Shown here: positions 15,222 to 24,534 of the stretch, piece by piece
Layout: every line of letters begins with the position of its first letter
Position numbering within the stretch: the first letter of the stretch is position 1
Source of the DNA: an uncultured Lachnospiraceae bacterium
GTDB taxonomy: Bacteria > Bacillota > Clostridia > Lachnospirales > Lachnospiraceae
Reading direction: 5' to 3'
Assembly (NCBI GenBank): GCA_947567595.1
Contig: CANOMQ010000032.1
Location: 1 to 50,071, forward strand
Length of the DNA: 50,071 nucleotides
The notes under the pieces: model-generated
Told to the model about the DNA's origin: nothing
Databases searched by the model: none
The model's input: only the letters and a program-made list of their open reading frames with translations
Program-made: the position numbers and the translations under genes

Positions 15222-16991
15222 ATGAACCAATCCGTCTTATTAATCGGCATCAACGCCAAATACATCCACTCCAATCCGGCTATCCACAGCTTAAAAGCCT
15301 ACGCGGACGCGTATTATCCAAACCGTCCAAGAGGCTGTGCGCTTGCGGTTGCCGAATATACCATCAATCAGCAGACCGATACAATCCTCGCCGACTTATA
15401 TCAAAAAAAGCCGCAGGTTGCCGCGTTTTCCTGCTACATATGGAATTGGCGCGTGATACAAGATTTGCTTGCCGAACTTCCAAAGCTTTTGCCCGAAACC
15501 GACCTTTGGCTTGGCGGACCGGAGGTTTCCTTCCATGCCCAAAATCTGATAAAGGAATTTCCGCAGCTTACCGGAATTATGGTTGGCGAGGGGGAGGACA
15601 CGTTTTTGGAGCTTTTGCACCACTATTGGGAGCACACGCCCGCGCTTTCGGACATCAAGGGCATTGTATCGCAAAATGGCTTTACGGGAACGCGCACTCT
15701 TACAGACATGGACAAAATACCGTTCTTCTACGACTTCGCAAAAAATGACACGCGTGTCACTTTTCAGAACCGCATTCTATACTACGAGTCCCAGCGCGGC
15801 TGCCCGTTTGCGTGCGCATATTGTCTCTCCTCGATTGATAAGACAGTGCGCCTGCGCCCTATTGACATGGTAAAGTCCGAACTACAGCAGTTTCTTGACA
15901 ACCGTGTTCCGCAGGTGAAATTCATTGACCGTACCTTCAATTGCAACAGTGCACACGCACTTTCCATATGGCGTTATCTCAAGGAAAATGACAATGGTGT
16001 CACAAATTTCCACTTTGAGGTTGCCGCCGACCTAATCACCGATGAACAGCTTGCCGTCCTGCGCGAGCTGCGTCCCGGTCTTATTCAGCTTGAAATCGGC
16101 GTGCAGTCCACCAATGAGACGACGCTTGGGGCAATCAACCGCCGCACGGATTTACGCAGACTGCGCGAGGTCGTTGCCAAAATCCATGAATTTCAGAATA
16201 TCCATCAGCACCTTGATTTGATTGCCGGACTTCCCTATGAGGATTACGACAGCTTTGGGCAGTCCTTTAATGATGTCTATGCAATGGTGCCCAATCAGCT
16301 ACAGCTTGGGTTTCTCAAGGTGCTCAAGGGCTCACCGATGGAACAGCAGGCGTCACAATATGGTATTGTATATGCCGCAAACCCGCCCTACGAGGTCTTG
16401 TACACCAAATGGCTTTCGTATGATGATGTGCTAAGGCTTAAGGGCATTGAGGAAATGGTGGAGCTGTACTACAACTCTAGCCAGTTTTCGCATGTCCTCC
16501 CCGTACTGGCGCAGGAATTTGCAACGCCGTTTCAGATGTATGAGGCGCTTGCCGCGTACTACCGCAAAAACGGTTATTTTACCAACGCGCCGTCGAGAAC
16601 ATACCGCTATCAGGTATTGCTGGACTTTGCCTGTTCTGTCGCGGGCGATAAGCGTGCGCTTTTTATTGAGCTTTTATTGTTTGATTTGTACTTGCGCGAA
16701 AACCTGAAAAGCCGCCCTGACTTCGCGCCCGAAAACACCATTGACAAAGAGCTGCTGCGCCGCTTTTTCACGCAGGAGGCACAAAACCCGCAATACTTAA
16801 CAAATGAGCAAAACCATACTTCAACGCAGCTTTTAAAAATGACACACGTAGAAAGGTTTTCATACCCCGTATGGCATGAAAACCCCTCCTACCAAGCAGT
16901 CCGGCTCAAAGCCCCTGCCTATATTCTATTTGATTACCAAAACCGAAACGCCCTGACGCATGACGCTGTCTTTTATGAAATCATGCTTTAA
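15222..16991 (+). CDS. B12-binding-domain radical SAM protein (DUF4080-type)
   Basis: A 589-residue protein. Residues 1-135 form a cobalamin-binding-like Rossmann domain (VLLIGIN..., WLGGPEVSF, VGEGEDTF). The radical SAM cluster motif C-x3-C-x2-C is at Cys194, Cys198 and Cys201 in RGCPFACAYC. A C-terminal DUF4080-like region follows. Many Clostridia carry one such gene; the substrate is unknown. Start has AGGAG 7 nt upstream. Its 3' end overlaps ctpA by 4 bp, convergent. The 150 bp before it hold two GC-rich hairpins (about 15074-15115) without a T run. Confidence 0.85.
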   Translation: MNQSVLLIGINAKYIHSNPAIHSLKAYADAYYPNRPRGCALAVAEYTINQQTDTILADLYQKKPQVAAFSCYIWNWRVIQDLLAELPKLLPETDLWLGGPEVSFHAQNLIKEFPQLTGIMVGEGEDTFLELLHHYWEHTPALSDIKGIVSQNGFTGTRTLTDMDKIPFFYDFAKNDTRVTFQNRILYYESQRGCPFACAYCLSSIDKTVRLRPIDMVKSELQQFLDNRVPQVKFIDRTFNCNSAHALSIWRYLKENDNGVTNFHFEVAADLITDEQLAVLRELRPGLIQLEIGVQSTNETTLGAINRRTDLRRLREVVAKIHEFQNIHQHLDLIAGLPYEDYDSFGQSFNDVYAMVPNQLQLGFLKVLKGSPMEQQASQYGIVYAANPPYEVLYTKWLSYDDVLRLKGIEEMVELYYNSSQFSHVLPVLAQEFATPFQMYEALAAYYRKNGYFTNAPSRTYRYQVLLDFACSVAGDKRALFIELLLFDLYLRENLKSRPDFAPENTIDKELLRRFFTQEAQNPQYLTNEQNHTSTQLLKMTHVERFSYPVWHENPSYQAVRLKAPAYILFDYQNRNALTHDAVFYEIML

Positions 16992-18274
16992 TCCATCATC
17001 TCCCCAAGCACCTGCTTCGCCTTCTCGAGCTGGTTGTCAACGCCCGCCTTATACTGCTCCGCGTCAAACGCGACCTCCACGTCGGGCTCAACGCCAATCT
17101 GGTGAATGTTATTCCCATTCGGTGTAAAATACGTGCTCACCGTAATCTTCATTGCGGAGCCGTCGGAAAGGTTAATCACCTTCTGCACAATGCCCTTTCC
17201 GTACGTCGTCGTGCCGACAAGCTTTCCGATACCGTAATCCTTAACCGCCCCCGCCAAAATCTCCGACGCGCTCGCGCTATACCCGTTCGTAAGCACCACA
17301 AGCGGCACGTCTATCTCATTCTGCCCGTTGCAGGTATATTCTTCCCGCTCACCGTATTTATCCTCCGTATAGACAATCAAGCCTTTCGGCAGCAGCATTC
17401 TCGCAATCTCGCATACCGTCGAAAGATTTCCGCCCGGATTGCTCCGAAGGTCAATGATAAGGCCCTGCATGCCCTCTGTCCTAGCCTGACTCAGCGCCTC
17501 CTCAAACTGCCCCGAAGTCACCACGTCAAACTCCGTAATCTGAATATACGCCATATGATTGTCAAACATCTCATACTCTACCGTCGGGCTTTCTATCTTC
17601 CTGCGCTGCACCTTAATATCAATCGGCTCGGAAACGCCTGTACGCAGCACCGTCACCGTGACATACGTCCCCTCCTCGCCTTTAATCTTGCTCACGACGT
17701 ACGTACTGTCCTTACCGTACATACTTTCGCCGTCAATTTCATAAATATAATCGTCCTGCATGAGCTTGCTTTCCTCGGCAGGCGTATTCTTAATCACACC
17801 GCTGATTTTCACATACCCCGCTTCCACGTCCTGACTGATGTATGCGCCAATCCCGTAATAAATCCCCTGTGTCTGCTCCTGCAAGGCAATCAGCTCTTCC
17901 TGCGTATAGTAAACACTGTACGGGTCGTCAAGCGCCTCCAAAATTCCACGGTATACGCCTTCCTCAAGCGTCGCACTGTCAACGTCCTGCCAAAAATATT
18001 CCTGAATGGTCTCCTCCAAAATGCCAAGCTTGCGCACCACGTCCGCGTCCGTGACACTCCCGCCGGAGGTATTCTCCTTGTGCGCCCGAATGTCCTGAAG
18101 CTGCTTTATTCCCCTGCCCAGTCCCCGAATTCCGGTAACAAGAAGCGCCAAGAGCACCGTCACCAAAATGCCTATGGTCAGACCAAGCACAAACTGCTTT
18201 CTGCCCTGATTGCCCCCGTCGTCTCCCCCGTTGTACGGATATTGGTTCATTCCATTATTCCACTCATTCTGCAT
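16988..18274 (-). CDS. ctpA: S41 family C-terminal processing peptidase
   Basis: A 428-residue serine protease of the CtpA/Prc type: a glycine/asparagine-rich N-terminus, one transmembrane helix (about 29-50, FVLGLTIGILVTVLLALLV), a PDZ domain (about 120-205), and the protease core with GYSASASEILAGAVKDYG supplying the nucleophile Ser and TTYGKGIVQ supplying the Lys. It acts at the outer face of the membrane. It lies 24 bp after the LytM-type hydrolase and the ftsEX genes on the same strand, an arrangement common in Firmicutes that links it with peptidoglycan hydrolase control. RBS AGGAAGG 8 nt upstream. Confidence 0.92.
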   Translation of the reverse strand: MQNEWNNGMNQYPYNGGDDGGNQGRKQFVLGLTIGILVTVLLALLVTGIRGLGRGIKQLQDIRAHKENTSGGSVTDADVVRKLGILEETIQEYFWQDVDSATLEEGVYRGILEALDDPYSVYYTQEELIALQEQTQGIYYGIGAYISQDVEAGYVKISGVIKNTPAEESKLMQDDYIYEIDGESMYGKDSTYVVSKIKGEEGTYVTVTVLRTGVSEPIDIKVQRRKIESPTVEYEMFDNHMAYIQITEFDVVTSGQFEEALSQARTEGMQGLIIDLRSNPGGNLSTVCEIARMLLPKGLIVYTEDKYGEREEYTCNGQNEIDVPLVVLTNGYSASASEILAGAVKDYGIGKLVGTTTYGKGIVQKVINLSDGSAMKITVSTYFTPNGNNIHQIGVEPDVEVAFDAEQYKAGVDNQLEKAKQVLGEMMD

Positions 18275-18298
18275 TGTTATGCCTTCCTATCATCATGA

Positions 18299-19552
18299 TT
18301 ATTTTAAATACCCCCAAGGGCTTACATAATTCCCATTTAACCGCACGCTAAAATGTAAATGGTTTCCCGTAGACCTTCCCGTCGTTCCGACAGCCGCGAT
18401 TTTCTGCCCCTTCACAACCTCCTGCCCCTTCGAGACATAAAGCGCCGAAGCGTGCATATAAATTGTAAACAGATTATCCCCATGGTCAATCATCACATAA
18501 TTTCCCATCGACGCGTTATACGCCGCCGCCACAACCGTTCCGTTATACGCGGCAAGAATGGGCGAGCCGCCCGGCGCCGCCATATCCACACCATTGTGAA
18601 ACCGTGTCACGCCAAGAATAGGGTGCTGACGGTTCCCATAATCATCGGAAATGCGCGTGTAGGAAGGAGCCGGCCATGCAAACATGCCGCCGTCATATTT
18701 GCGCTTCGGATTGGACGCAGCTTCCAGTGCCGCCTGTTCCGCCTTCACCGCGTCCTCAAGTGCCTTGATTTCCGCGTTGCGCGCCGCAATCTCCGCCTCA
18801 TACTCCCTAAGAAGCGCTTCCTTATCGTTAATGTCCGCCTCATACGCATTGATTTCCGTCTGCTTCTCGGATATCAGCGTTTCCAGCGACTCCTGTTCCT
18901 GCTCGACCTTTTCCTTTGCTTCCTTTAAAAGCTCCTGCTCTTCCTCAAGCTGCGCCTTGCAGACCTCAACGTATTCCCGCGTCGTCCTGAAATTGTCCAA
19001 AATCCTGCGGTCAGACTCCGTAATCTTCTCGACGTAATCCGCACGGTTTAACATATCGCCAAACGACGCCGCACTGAAAATCGCCTCAATGTAAAAATCC
19101 GTCCCGCGCTCATACATATTTTTAATGCGCAGCTTCATCGCGTCATACTGCGAAGCCTCCTGCTCCAGCGCCTCCTCGAGCTCCGCCTTTGTCTGAATAA
19201 TATCGCTTTCCTTCTCGCTAATCATATCATTCAGCTCCGAAATCCGCGTCTGCGCCGCCGTAAGCTCCTTGTCAAGCTTGCTCACATACGAAGCGAGATT
19301 GCTCTTTGAAGTCTCTAAGCTGCTGATAATCTGCTTCACGTCCGTAAGCCCGCCCTCAAGCTGCTTTCTCTGACTCTGCGTATCCTCAATCTCTTTTTGC
19401 TTCTTCGCAATGCTCTGCTTTAAGTCAGACACCTCATCTGCCTGACTGACAAAAGGACAGGCACCGGCAAAGCAGGCAGTCACGACAAGCGTAACCGCCA
19501 GCAAAAGTGCTGCCCTTTTCCAAACCCTTCTCTTGTAAACCCCAAGCTGCAT
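18299..19552 (-). CDS. Coiled-coil M23 (LytM) peptidoglycan hydrolase, EnvC/PcsB-like
   Basis: A 417-residue exported protein. A signal peptide or anchor (AALLLAVTLVVTACFAGACPF) is followed by about 230 residues of charged coiled coil and a C-terminal LytM domain with zinc ligands in FHNGVDMAAPGG and GNHLHFSVRLNG. Proteins with this layout are activated by FtsEX to cleave cell-wall peptides during division, and ftsEX lies directly upstream. Start at 19552 is chosen for GGAAAGG 8 nt upstream and a typical export signal. Confidence 0.9.
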   Translation of the reverse strand: MQLGVYKRRVWKRAALLLAVTLVVTACFAGACPFVSQADEVSDLKQSIAKKQKEIEDTQSQRKQLEGGLTDVKQIISSLETSKSNLASYVSKLDKELTAAQTRISELNDMISEKESDIIQTKAELEEALEQEASQYDAMKLRIKNMYERGTDFYIEAIFSAASFGDMLNRADYVEKITESDRRILDNFRTTREYVEVCKAQLEEEQELLKEAKEKVEQEQESLETLISEKQTEINAYEADINDKEALLREYEAEIAARNAEIKALEDAVKAEQAALEAASNPKRKYDGGMFAWPAPSYTRISDDYGNRQHPILGVTRFHNGVDMAAPGGSPILAAYNGTVVAAAYNASMGNYVMIDHGDNLFTIYMHASALYVSKGQEVVKGQKIAAVGTTGRSTGNHLHFSVRLNGNYVSPWGYLK

Positions 19553-19585
19553 AATTCTGCCTTTCCGTATTTTCATGACGATGCC

Positions 19586-19617
19586 CGTCAGTGGCGATAC
19601 TCGTCAGTGGCGGTATC
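19586..19617. repeat. 16-bp tandem repeat, two copies
   Basis: CGTCAGTGGCGATACT (19586-19601) is followed by CGTCAGTGGCGGTATC (19602-19617), 14 of 16 matches, in the short gap between ftsX and the hydrolase gene. No function is evident. Confidence 0.6.
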
Positions 19618-19619
19618 CG

Positions 19620-20516
19620 TCATACACTAAGGTGTTTCCTGACCGTTGTAAAGCTCCCCAAAAATCCAATGCCCACGCCGATTGCAATACAGACAGGAAC
19701 CAGCGTCGAGAACACTGTTGTCACAGGCAAAAACTCAAAAATCTGTGACAGAAACGGAAACCGTCCCGCCACATACATCATTGCCTCATTATAAATAAAA
19801 TACACTGCCACAAGCGGAATTAACGAGCCGATAAACCCGATGATAATTCCCTCAATCACAAACGGCGCCCTTGTAAAAAAGTCCGTCGCACCGATGTATT
19901 TCATAATCTGTATTTCTTCCTTGCGCACCGAAATACCAATCGTCACGGTATTGCTAATCAGGAAAATCGAAACAAGGAACAAAATCACGATAATTCCCAC
20001 CGACACATAGCTCACAATCGCGTTCACGCCCGTAAGCGCCTGCGCCGTAAGCGCAGACTGGTTGACTTTTCTAATGCCCTCTATCGACTCCAAATAGGCA
20101 ACAAGCGCCGGCTGCTGCGACACGTCCGTTAAATAAATATCAAAGTGTGCGCACTCCTCCAGCGGATTTTCCGTAAAAATGCTCACGTCGCCAAAATTCA
20201 TTTCCTCCGCAAACTTCTCCCACGTTTCGTCCGCGTCGATAAAAATGCTCTCTTTGACCTCCGAACGCCTTGAAATCATATTGGAAATCTCCTGCACGCG
20301 CTCGTCGCTCAAGCCGCCCTCCAAAAGCGCGCTCACCGGAAACCGCTCCTCCGCGTTCTTTACAATATGCTGAAAATTGGAAAGTATGGAAAAAAACAAT
20401 CCAAACATAAACAGACACGCCGAAATCGTCGCAATGGACGCAAGCGTAAACCATTTATTCTTAAAAATATTGCGTATCCCCTGCTTGATACAGTAAAATA
20501 GTGTATTAATCCTCAT
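19620..20516 (-). CDS. ftsX: Cell division ABC permease FtsX
   Basis: A 298-residue membrane protein with the FtsX layout: N-terminal helix (TLASIATISACLFMFGLFF), an extracellular loop of about 120 residues, and three C-terminal helices. It transmits FtsE ATPase cycles to peptidoglycan hydrolases outside the cell. The start at 20516 (MRINTLFYCIKQG) overlaps the end of ftsE by 11 bp, implying coupled translation. The LytM-domain coiled-coil protein immediately downstream is the likely partner. Confidence 0.92.
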   Translation of the reverse strand: MRINTLFYCIKQGIRNIFKNKWFTLASIATISACLFMFGLFFSILSNFQHIVKNAEERFPVSALLEGGLSDERVQEISNMISRRSEVKESIFIDADETWEKFAEEMNFGDVSIFTENPLEECAHFDIYLTDVSQQPALVAYLESIEGIRKVNQSALTAQALTGVNAIVSYVSVGIIVILFLVSIFLISNTVTIGISVRKEEIQIMKYIGATDFFTRAPFVIEGIIIGFIGSLIPLVAVYFIYNEAMMYVAGRFPFLSQIFEFLPVTTVFSTLVPVCIAIGVGIGFLGSFTTVRKHLSV

Positions 20517-21240
20517 CGATATAGCCACCCTTTTCCTCATCACTTACGATGATGCCTTTCTTCATAGTGATAACCCGCTTCTGCATTGCGTTGACAATCT
20601 CGCGGTTGTGCGTGACTACAAGAACTGTTGTTCCATTATTGTTTATCTTCTCAAGCAAATTCATGATTTCCCACGAATTTTTCGGGTCCAGATTTCCCGT
20701 CGGCTCATCGGCAAGCAGGATTTTCGGCTTATTTACAAGCGCGCGCGCAAGTGCCACACGCTGCTGCTCACCGCCGGAAAGCTGCTTCGGTCTTGCCTTA
20801 TATTTTCCCGCAAGTCCGACCGTTGATAAAATGGACGGTACGTTTTTGCGAATTTCGCGGTTTGGCATTTGTATAATGCGCTGCGCAAACGCAACGTTCT
20901 CATACACGTTTCTGTCCTTTAACAGACGGAAATCCTGAAACACCACGCCAAGGCTCCTGCGGAATTTCGGAATGCTTCTGCGTTTTAAGCGCACCACGTC
21001 CGTCCCGTTTACGATAACCTTTCCCGACGTGGGCAGAAGCTCCCTTAGCAAAAGCTTGATTAAAGTGGACTTTCCCGAACCGCTGTCCCCCACGATAAAT
21101 ACAAATTCTCCTTTATTTATATGCAAAGTGACATCATTTAATGCCGGCACTCCCACCGTGTATGCCTTACTAACATGCTCCATCAAAATGACCGTATCAT
21201 TGTCCCCCGCAACCGTACGACCTCTTACTGTACTTCTCAT
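20506..21240 (-). CDS. ftsE: Cell division ATP-binding protein FtsE
   Basis: About 244 residues of ABC ATPase with Walker A GDSGSGKST, signature LSGGEQQRVALARAL and Walker B ILLADEPTGNLD. With FtsX it couples division to wall hydrolysis. The exact start is uncertain: AAAGGAG is only 1 nt before an ATG at 21252 but about 13 nt before the ATG at 21240, so 21240 is preferred. There is a C-terminal acidic tail (EEKGGYIDED) that overlaps ftsX. Confidence 0.93.
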   Translation of the reverse strand: MRSTVRGRTVAGDNDTVILMEHVSKAYTVGVPALNDVTLHINKGEFVFIVGDSGSGKSTLIKLLLRELLPTSGKVIVNGTDVVRLKRRSIPKFRRSLGVVFQDFRLLKDRNVYENVAFAQRIIQMPNREIRKNVPSILSTVGLAGKYKARPKQLSGGEQQRVALARALVNKPKILLADEPTGNLDPKNSWEIMNLLEKINNNGTTVLVVTHNREIVNAMQKRVITMKKGIIVSDEEKGGYIDED

Positions 21241-21298
21241 GCCCTTATCCATACTCCTTTCAATACACAATACCCTTATATCATAAATTTCAATTTTG

Positions 21299-22387
21299 TC
21301 AATACTCAAATGATTCCATATACTTCATGTACCGCACCACCATCAGCGCAATCTTGAACGTAATCGCGTCCTCAAACACCCGCAAATCAAGCCCCGTGCC
21401 CTTTTGCAGCTTGTCAAGGCGATACACCAAGGTATTGCGGTGAATGAAGAGCTGCCTTGATGTCTCCGATACATTCAGCGAATTTTCAAAAAACTTATTG
21501 ATGGTTGTAAGCGTCTCCTCGTCAAAGTCATCAGGGCTTTTCCCTCCAAAAATTTCCTTGATGAACATCTTGCAAAGCGGTATCGGAAGCTGATAAATCA
21601 ATCTTCCAATCCCAAGCTCACTGTACGCGATAATATCACGCTCCGCAAAGAAAATCTTTCCGACATCAAGCGCCATCTTCGCTTCCTTATAAGAACGGCT
21701 GACCTCCTTGATTTCCTTCACATTCGTGCCATACGAGATATGCACGTCCTTAATGCCCTCCTTCACAAGGCATTCCTCGATTGCCCTCGCATATTTGTCA
21801 ATATCGCGGTTTGACTCGTTGTCCGCCACTTCCTTCACAACAATCACATTATTTTCATCGACCGCTGTGACAAAATCTTTACCGTTTTGCCCAAAACTTT
21901 CGCGGACACGCTCCAAAATATTTGCGTCCTTGCCGTTTGGCGACTCCACAATCAGCACGGCGCGCTTGACGTCGGTCTGAATATGCAGCTTTTTGGAGCG
22001 GCTGTAAATATCCACCAAAAGCAGGTTGTCAAGCAGCAGGTTCTTGATAAAATTATCCTTGTCAAAGCGTTCCTTGTAGGCAACCATCAGGTTCTGCAGC
22101 TGAAACGCCGCCATTTTTCCCACCATGTACACGTTTTCTCCCGCGTCGCTTGCAATCAGGATATACTCTAGCTGCTGGTCATCATAAATCTTAAAAAACT
22201 GGCAGCCCTGCAGCTCTTGGCTGTCTGCCGCCGATTTTACGAACTCTAGTACGGAATGCTCGAACGTATTGCCGATCGTCTTTGTCGAAGCCACAAGCTT
22301 TCCGTCAATGTCTGCCACGAAAAGCTCCACTCTTGCTATTGCCTTAATCCCTTCAATGGTATTTTGCATTATCTGATTTGAAATCAT
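21299..22387 (-). CDS. CdaR/PucR-family transcriptional regulator
   Basis: A 362-residue regulator with a long N-terminal sensing region (GAF-like) and the C-terminal PucR-type HTH: SLNVSETSRQLFIHRNTLVYRLDKLQKGTG. Relatives respond to sugar diacids or other small molecules. It lies just upstream of ftsE on the same strand, but 58 bp separate it from the preferred ftsE start. RBS AAGGAG is 8 nt upstream of the ATG and a sigma-A promoter lies at 22425-22453. Its ligand cannot be read from the sequence. Confidence 0.8.
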   Translation of the reverse strand: MISNQIMQNTIEGIKAIARVELFVADIDGKLVASTKTIGNTFEHSVLEFVKSAADSQELQGCQFFKIYDDQQLEYILIASDAGENVYMVGKMAAFQLQNLMVAYKERFDKDNFIKNLLLDNLLLVDIYSRSKKLHIQTDVKRAVLIVESPNGKDANILERVRESFGQNGKDFVTAVDENNVIVVKEVADNESNRDIDKYARAIEECLVKEGIKDVHISYGTNVKEIKEVSRSYKEAKMALDVGKIFFAERDIIAYSELGIGRLIYQLPIPLCKMFIKEIFGGKSPDDFDEETLTTINKFFENSLNVSETSRQLFIHRNTLVYRLDKLQKGTGLDLRVFEDAITFKIALMVVRYMKYMESFEY

Positions 22388-22424
22388 GTGTCACACTCCT
22401 TATTTTTTAAAAGTGCATATCAAC

Positions 22425-22453
22425 CTATACAATATTAACAAATTTTGGTCAAA
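22425..22453 (-). promoter_or_regulatory. Sigma-A promoter of the CdaR-like gene
   Basis: Minus strand: TTGACC (22453-22448), 17-nt spacer, TATAGG (22430-22425), 38 nt upstream of the start codon. Confidence 0.5.
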
Positions 22454-22619
22454 TTGCTCCGGCTGTTTCGCCGCAATCTGTCTCTATTTTAATATATTTA
22501 TACAAATAAATCTATAGCAAATAGCAATTTTTTTATGCATTTTTCAATATTTTTCCATAGGGAGGGCATTTTTTTCAATTTATGCAAGATACACAAAACG
22601 TTTTTGTCCCTTTTTTGCC

Positions 22620-22666
22620 TAATCTTTTCCCAATCCTGACCGAAATAATATATAGGGAAATTTCCC
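22620..22666 (+). promoter_or_regulatory. Possible sigma-D promoter and palindrome upstream of yjfB
   Basis: TAAT (22620-22623), 15-nt spacer, ACCGAAAT (22639-22646) resembles the motility sigma-D pattern TAAA-N15-GCCGATAA. A perfect 12-bp palindrome GGGAAATTTCCC (22655-22666) lies between it and the RBS. The match is partial. The rest of 22388-22685 shows no gene. Confidence 0.35.
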
Positions 22667-22685
22667 GTTAAAGGAGGACGCTGTT

Positions 22686-22877
22686 ATGGATATAGCAGGA
22701 CTTTCCATGAATATCGCACAGACAAACCTTTTAAACGATGTCGGCACGGCAATGCTCTCAAAGTCGCTTGACATGGCAAAGGTAATGGGCGCTTCCATGA
22801 CCGAGGTCTTAGACTCCGCCGCCATGGAGCGTTCCGTTCATCCGGAGCTTGGCGCGAACATTGACATCAGCGTTTAA
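22686..22877 (+). CDS. YjfB-type putative motility protein
   Basis: A 63-residue protein starting MDIAGLSMNIAQTNLL and ending with the conserved IDISV. It matches the YjfB_motility family, small proteins linked to flagellar regulons by genomic context; biochemical role unknown. It has a perfect RBS (AAAGGAGG 7 nt upstream), a possible sigma-D promoter and a strong terminator, so it is a monocistronic unit. It is the only sign of motility in the window. Confidence 0.85.
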   Translation: MDIAGLSMNIAQTNLLNDVGTAMLSKSLDMAKVMGASMTEVLDSAAMERSVHPELGANIDISV

Positions 22878-22910
22878 AATGTCTGTCCCCCTGCGCTTTA
22901 TGGCGCACAA

Positions 22911-22953
22911 CAAAACAGCCCTCGTGTTCCACTGCGGATACGGGGCTGTTTTG
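22911..22953. terminator. Strong bidirectional terminator
   Basis: CAAAACAGCCC (22911-22921) and GGGCTGTTTTG (22943-22953) are perfect 11-bp inverted repeats. The A/T ends provide a T run in both directions, so it can terminate yjfB on the plus strand and cvfB on the minus strand. Confidence 0.85.
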
Positions 22954-22965
22954 CATTTCAAGCTG

Positions 22966-23808
22966 TTACCTTTTTAACACAATGCAGTCCGTCTTGATAA
23001 CGATTTCCCCGCTTTTCAGAAGCTTCCCGACAGCACGCTTAAACTCGTTCTTGCTCATGCCTGTCTCCTTCTTAATCAGCTCCGGCGACGCCTTGTCCGT
23101 AAACGGCAGCGCACCCTCATGGCGTTCCATGATTTCCATAATCTTATGGGCGTCCTTTTCCATCTGAAGATACGCCTTCTCGCGCACGCTCAAATCAAGC
23201 TTTCCGTCCGGCTTCACCTCCACAACACGCGCCTTAATCGTGGCGCCCACCTGAACGTCGCCAAAAAGCTCCCTGTTTGGAATGAGCGCCGAATAGCAGT
23301 CGTCCACCGCGACATACGCGCCCACCTGTTCGTTAATCTGATACACCGTACCTGTCACCATGTCATCTTTTTTATAGCTGCTGTCCGTTCTCAGGCATTT
23401 ATACACATTCATCGTTGCTGCAAGGCGGCTGCTCTTATCCACATAAATCGTGACTAGAATTTCGTCGCCTTCCTTAAATTTGCCCGTCTGCTCCTTGTAC
23501 GGGAGCAGAATGTCCTTCTCAAGTCCCCAGTCAAGAAACGCCCCGATTTCCGTAACCTGCGAAACACGAAGCCTTCCCACCTCACCGATCATAATCCTTG
23601 GCGTATTGGTTGTCGCAATGATCCGATCCTTTGAGTCTTTATATAAAAAGACCTCCATCTGATCGCCAATCTTACAATCGGACGGAACCTGCTTTTTCGG
23701 AAGTAATACCCTGTCGTCCATGCCGGCCTCAGACTGCTCAGCAAGGTAGACACCAAAATTTACTTCTTTTACTACAATTAATGTCTGCTTTTTCCCTAAT
23801 TGAAACAT
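22966..23808 (-). CDS. CvfB-like S1 RNA-binding protein
   Basis: A 280-residue protein of the CvfB/YitL family: three S1-like OB-fold domains (around 1-65, 70-135 and 140-215) and a C-terminal winged helix (KETGMSKNEFKRAVGKLLKSGEI). Homologues bind RNA and affect virulence or stress gene expression post-transcriptionally. The start at 23808 (MFQLGKKQTL) is fixed by GGAGGAG 7 nt upstream; the frame is open 44 codons further but without an RBS. It ends just before the bidirectional terminator. Confidence 0.87.
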   Translation of the reverse strand: MFQLGKKQTLIVVKEVNFGVYLAEQSEAGMDDRVLLPKKQVPSDCKIGDQMEVFLYKDSKDRIIATTNTPRIMIGEVGRLRVSQVTEIGAFLDWGLEKDILLPYKEQTGKFKEGDEILVTIYVDKSSRLAATMNVYKCLRTDSSYKKDDMVTGTVYQINEQVGAYVAVDDCYSALIPNRELFGDVQVGATIKARVVEVKPDGKLDLSVREKAYLQMEKDAHKIMEIMERHEGALPFTDKASPELIKKETGMSKNEFKRAVGKLLKSGEIVIKTDCIVLKR

Positions 23809-23951
23809 ACTATCACTCCTCCATTCATAACTAAAGGCTGCCATTTCCTCTGTTTCATTCTTGTGAGCGGCGGATTTACCGACATATCCGCATACATTAG
23901 TTTCCACTTTTATTGTAACACGCCCTCTTGCACGGCGCAATCCTTAATCAT

Positions 23952-24425
23952 TTAATAAAACGCAATTTCATTTTCAACCAGCCTGTCGTCCTCATAAACG
24001 CATTTCACCGTGAAAAACCGTTTGTCGCCATTTAACAGCGGTTCCAAGAACAGATGGTCTCCCTCCCATGTCGGAAGCGAAAGCACCTTCTCCTTGTCCA
24101 CCCATTCCAGCTCCCCTTCATTGCACACCTTTGCCAGCTCCCCGCCAAAGCCGTCCGCCGTGAACAGACACATCATCTCCGGCTCGCACTGGTTGCTTAC
24201 AAAGGTAATCAGCGCCCTGAATTGATAAGAATTTAACAAAAGCCCGGTCTCCTCACGAACCTCGCGCAGAAGGCACTCCTCGGGACTTTCTCCGTCCTCC
24301 CCATGCCCGCCCACGCCAATCCATTTGTCGTGGCTGATGTCGTTCTTCTTTTTCACCCGGTGCAGCATTAAGTATTTTCCGTCTTTTTCGATATAGCAAA
24401 GCGTTGTCATTCTCATTTGTTGCAT
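23952..24425 (-). CDS. Nudix hydrolase (MutT-like)
   Basis: A 157-residue Nudix protein with the box GHGEDGESPEECLLREVREE (G-x5-E-x7-REVxEE). It likely hydrolyses oxidised or other nucleoside triphosphates; sequence alone does not give the substrate. AGGAGG is only 3 nt before the first ATG, and another ATG lies at 24416, so the true start may be three codons later. It is divergent from dpaA, sharing a 109-bp intergenic region with the sigma-K promoter. Confidence 0.88.
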   Translation of the reverse strand: MQQMRMTTLCYIEKDGKYLMLHRVKKKNDISHDKWIGVGGHGEDGESPEECLLREVREETGLLLNSYQFRALITFVSNQCEPEMMCLFTADGFGGELAKVCNEGELEWVDKEKVLSLPTWEGDHLFLEPLLNGDKRFFTVKCVYEDDRLVENEIAFY

Positions 24426-24454
24426 AAACCTCCTAAAATTCGCTTAATTACGAA

Positions 24455-24481
24455 CATTTTTTTCATTCTATCATACTTTAT
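24455..24481 (+). promoter_or_regulatory. Sigma-K-type promoter of the dpaA-dpaB-asnB operon
   Basis: AC (24455-24456), 16-nt spacer, CATACTTTA (24473-24481) fits the sigma-K pattern AC-N16-CATAnnnTA exactly. Sigma-K acts in the mother cell late in sporulation and drives dipicolinate synthase in Bacillus. Confidence 0.7.
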
Positions 24482-24534
24482 TATATAGTTTCAACCGCGA
24501 AACCAATTGATTATTCCAACAAGAGGAGGCTTCC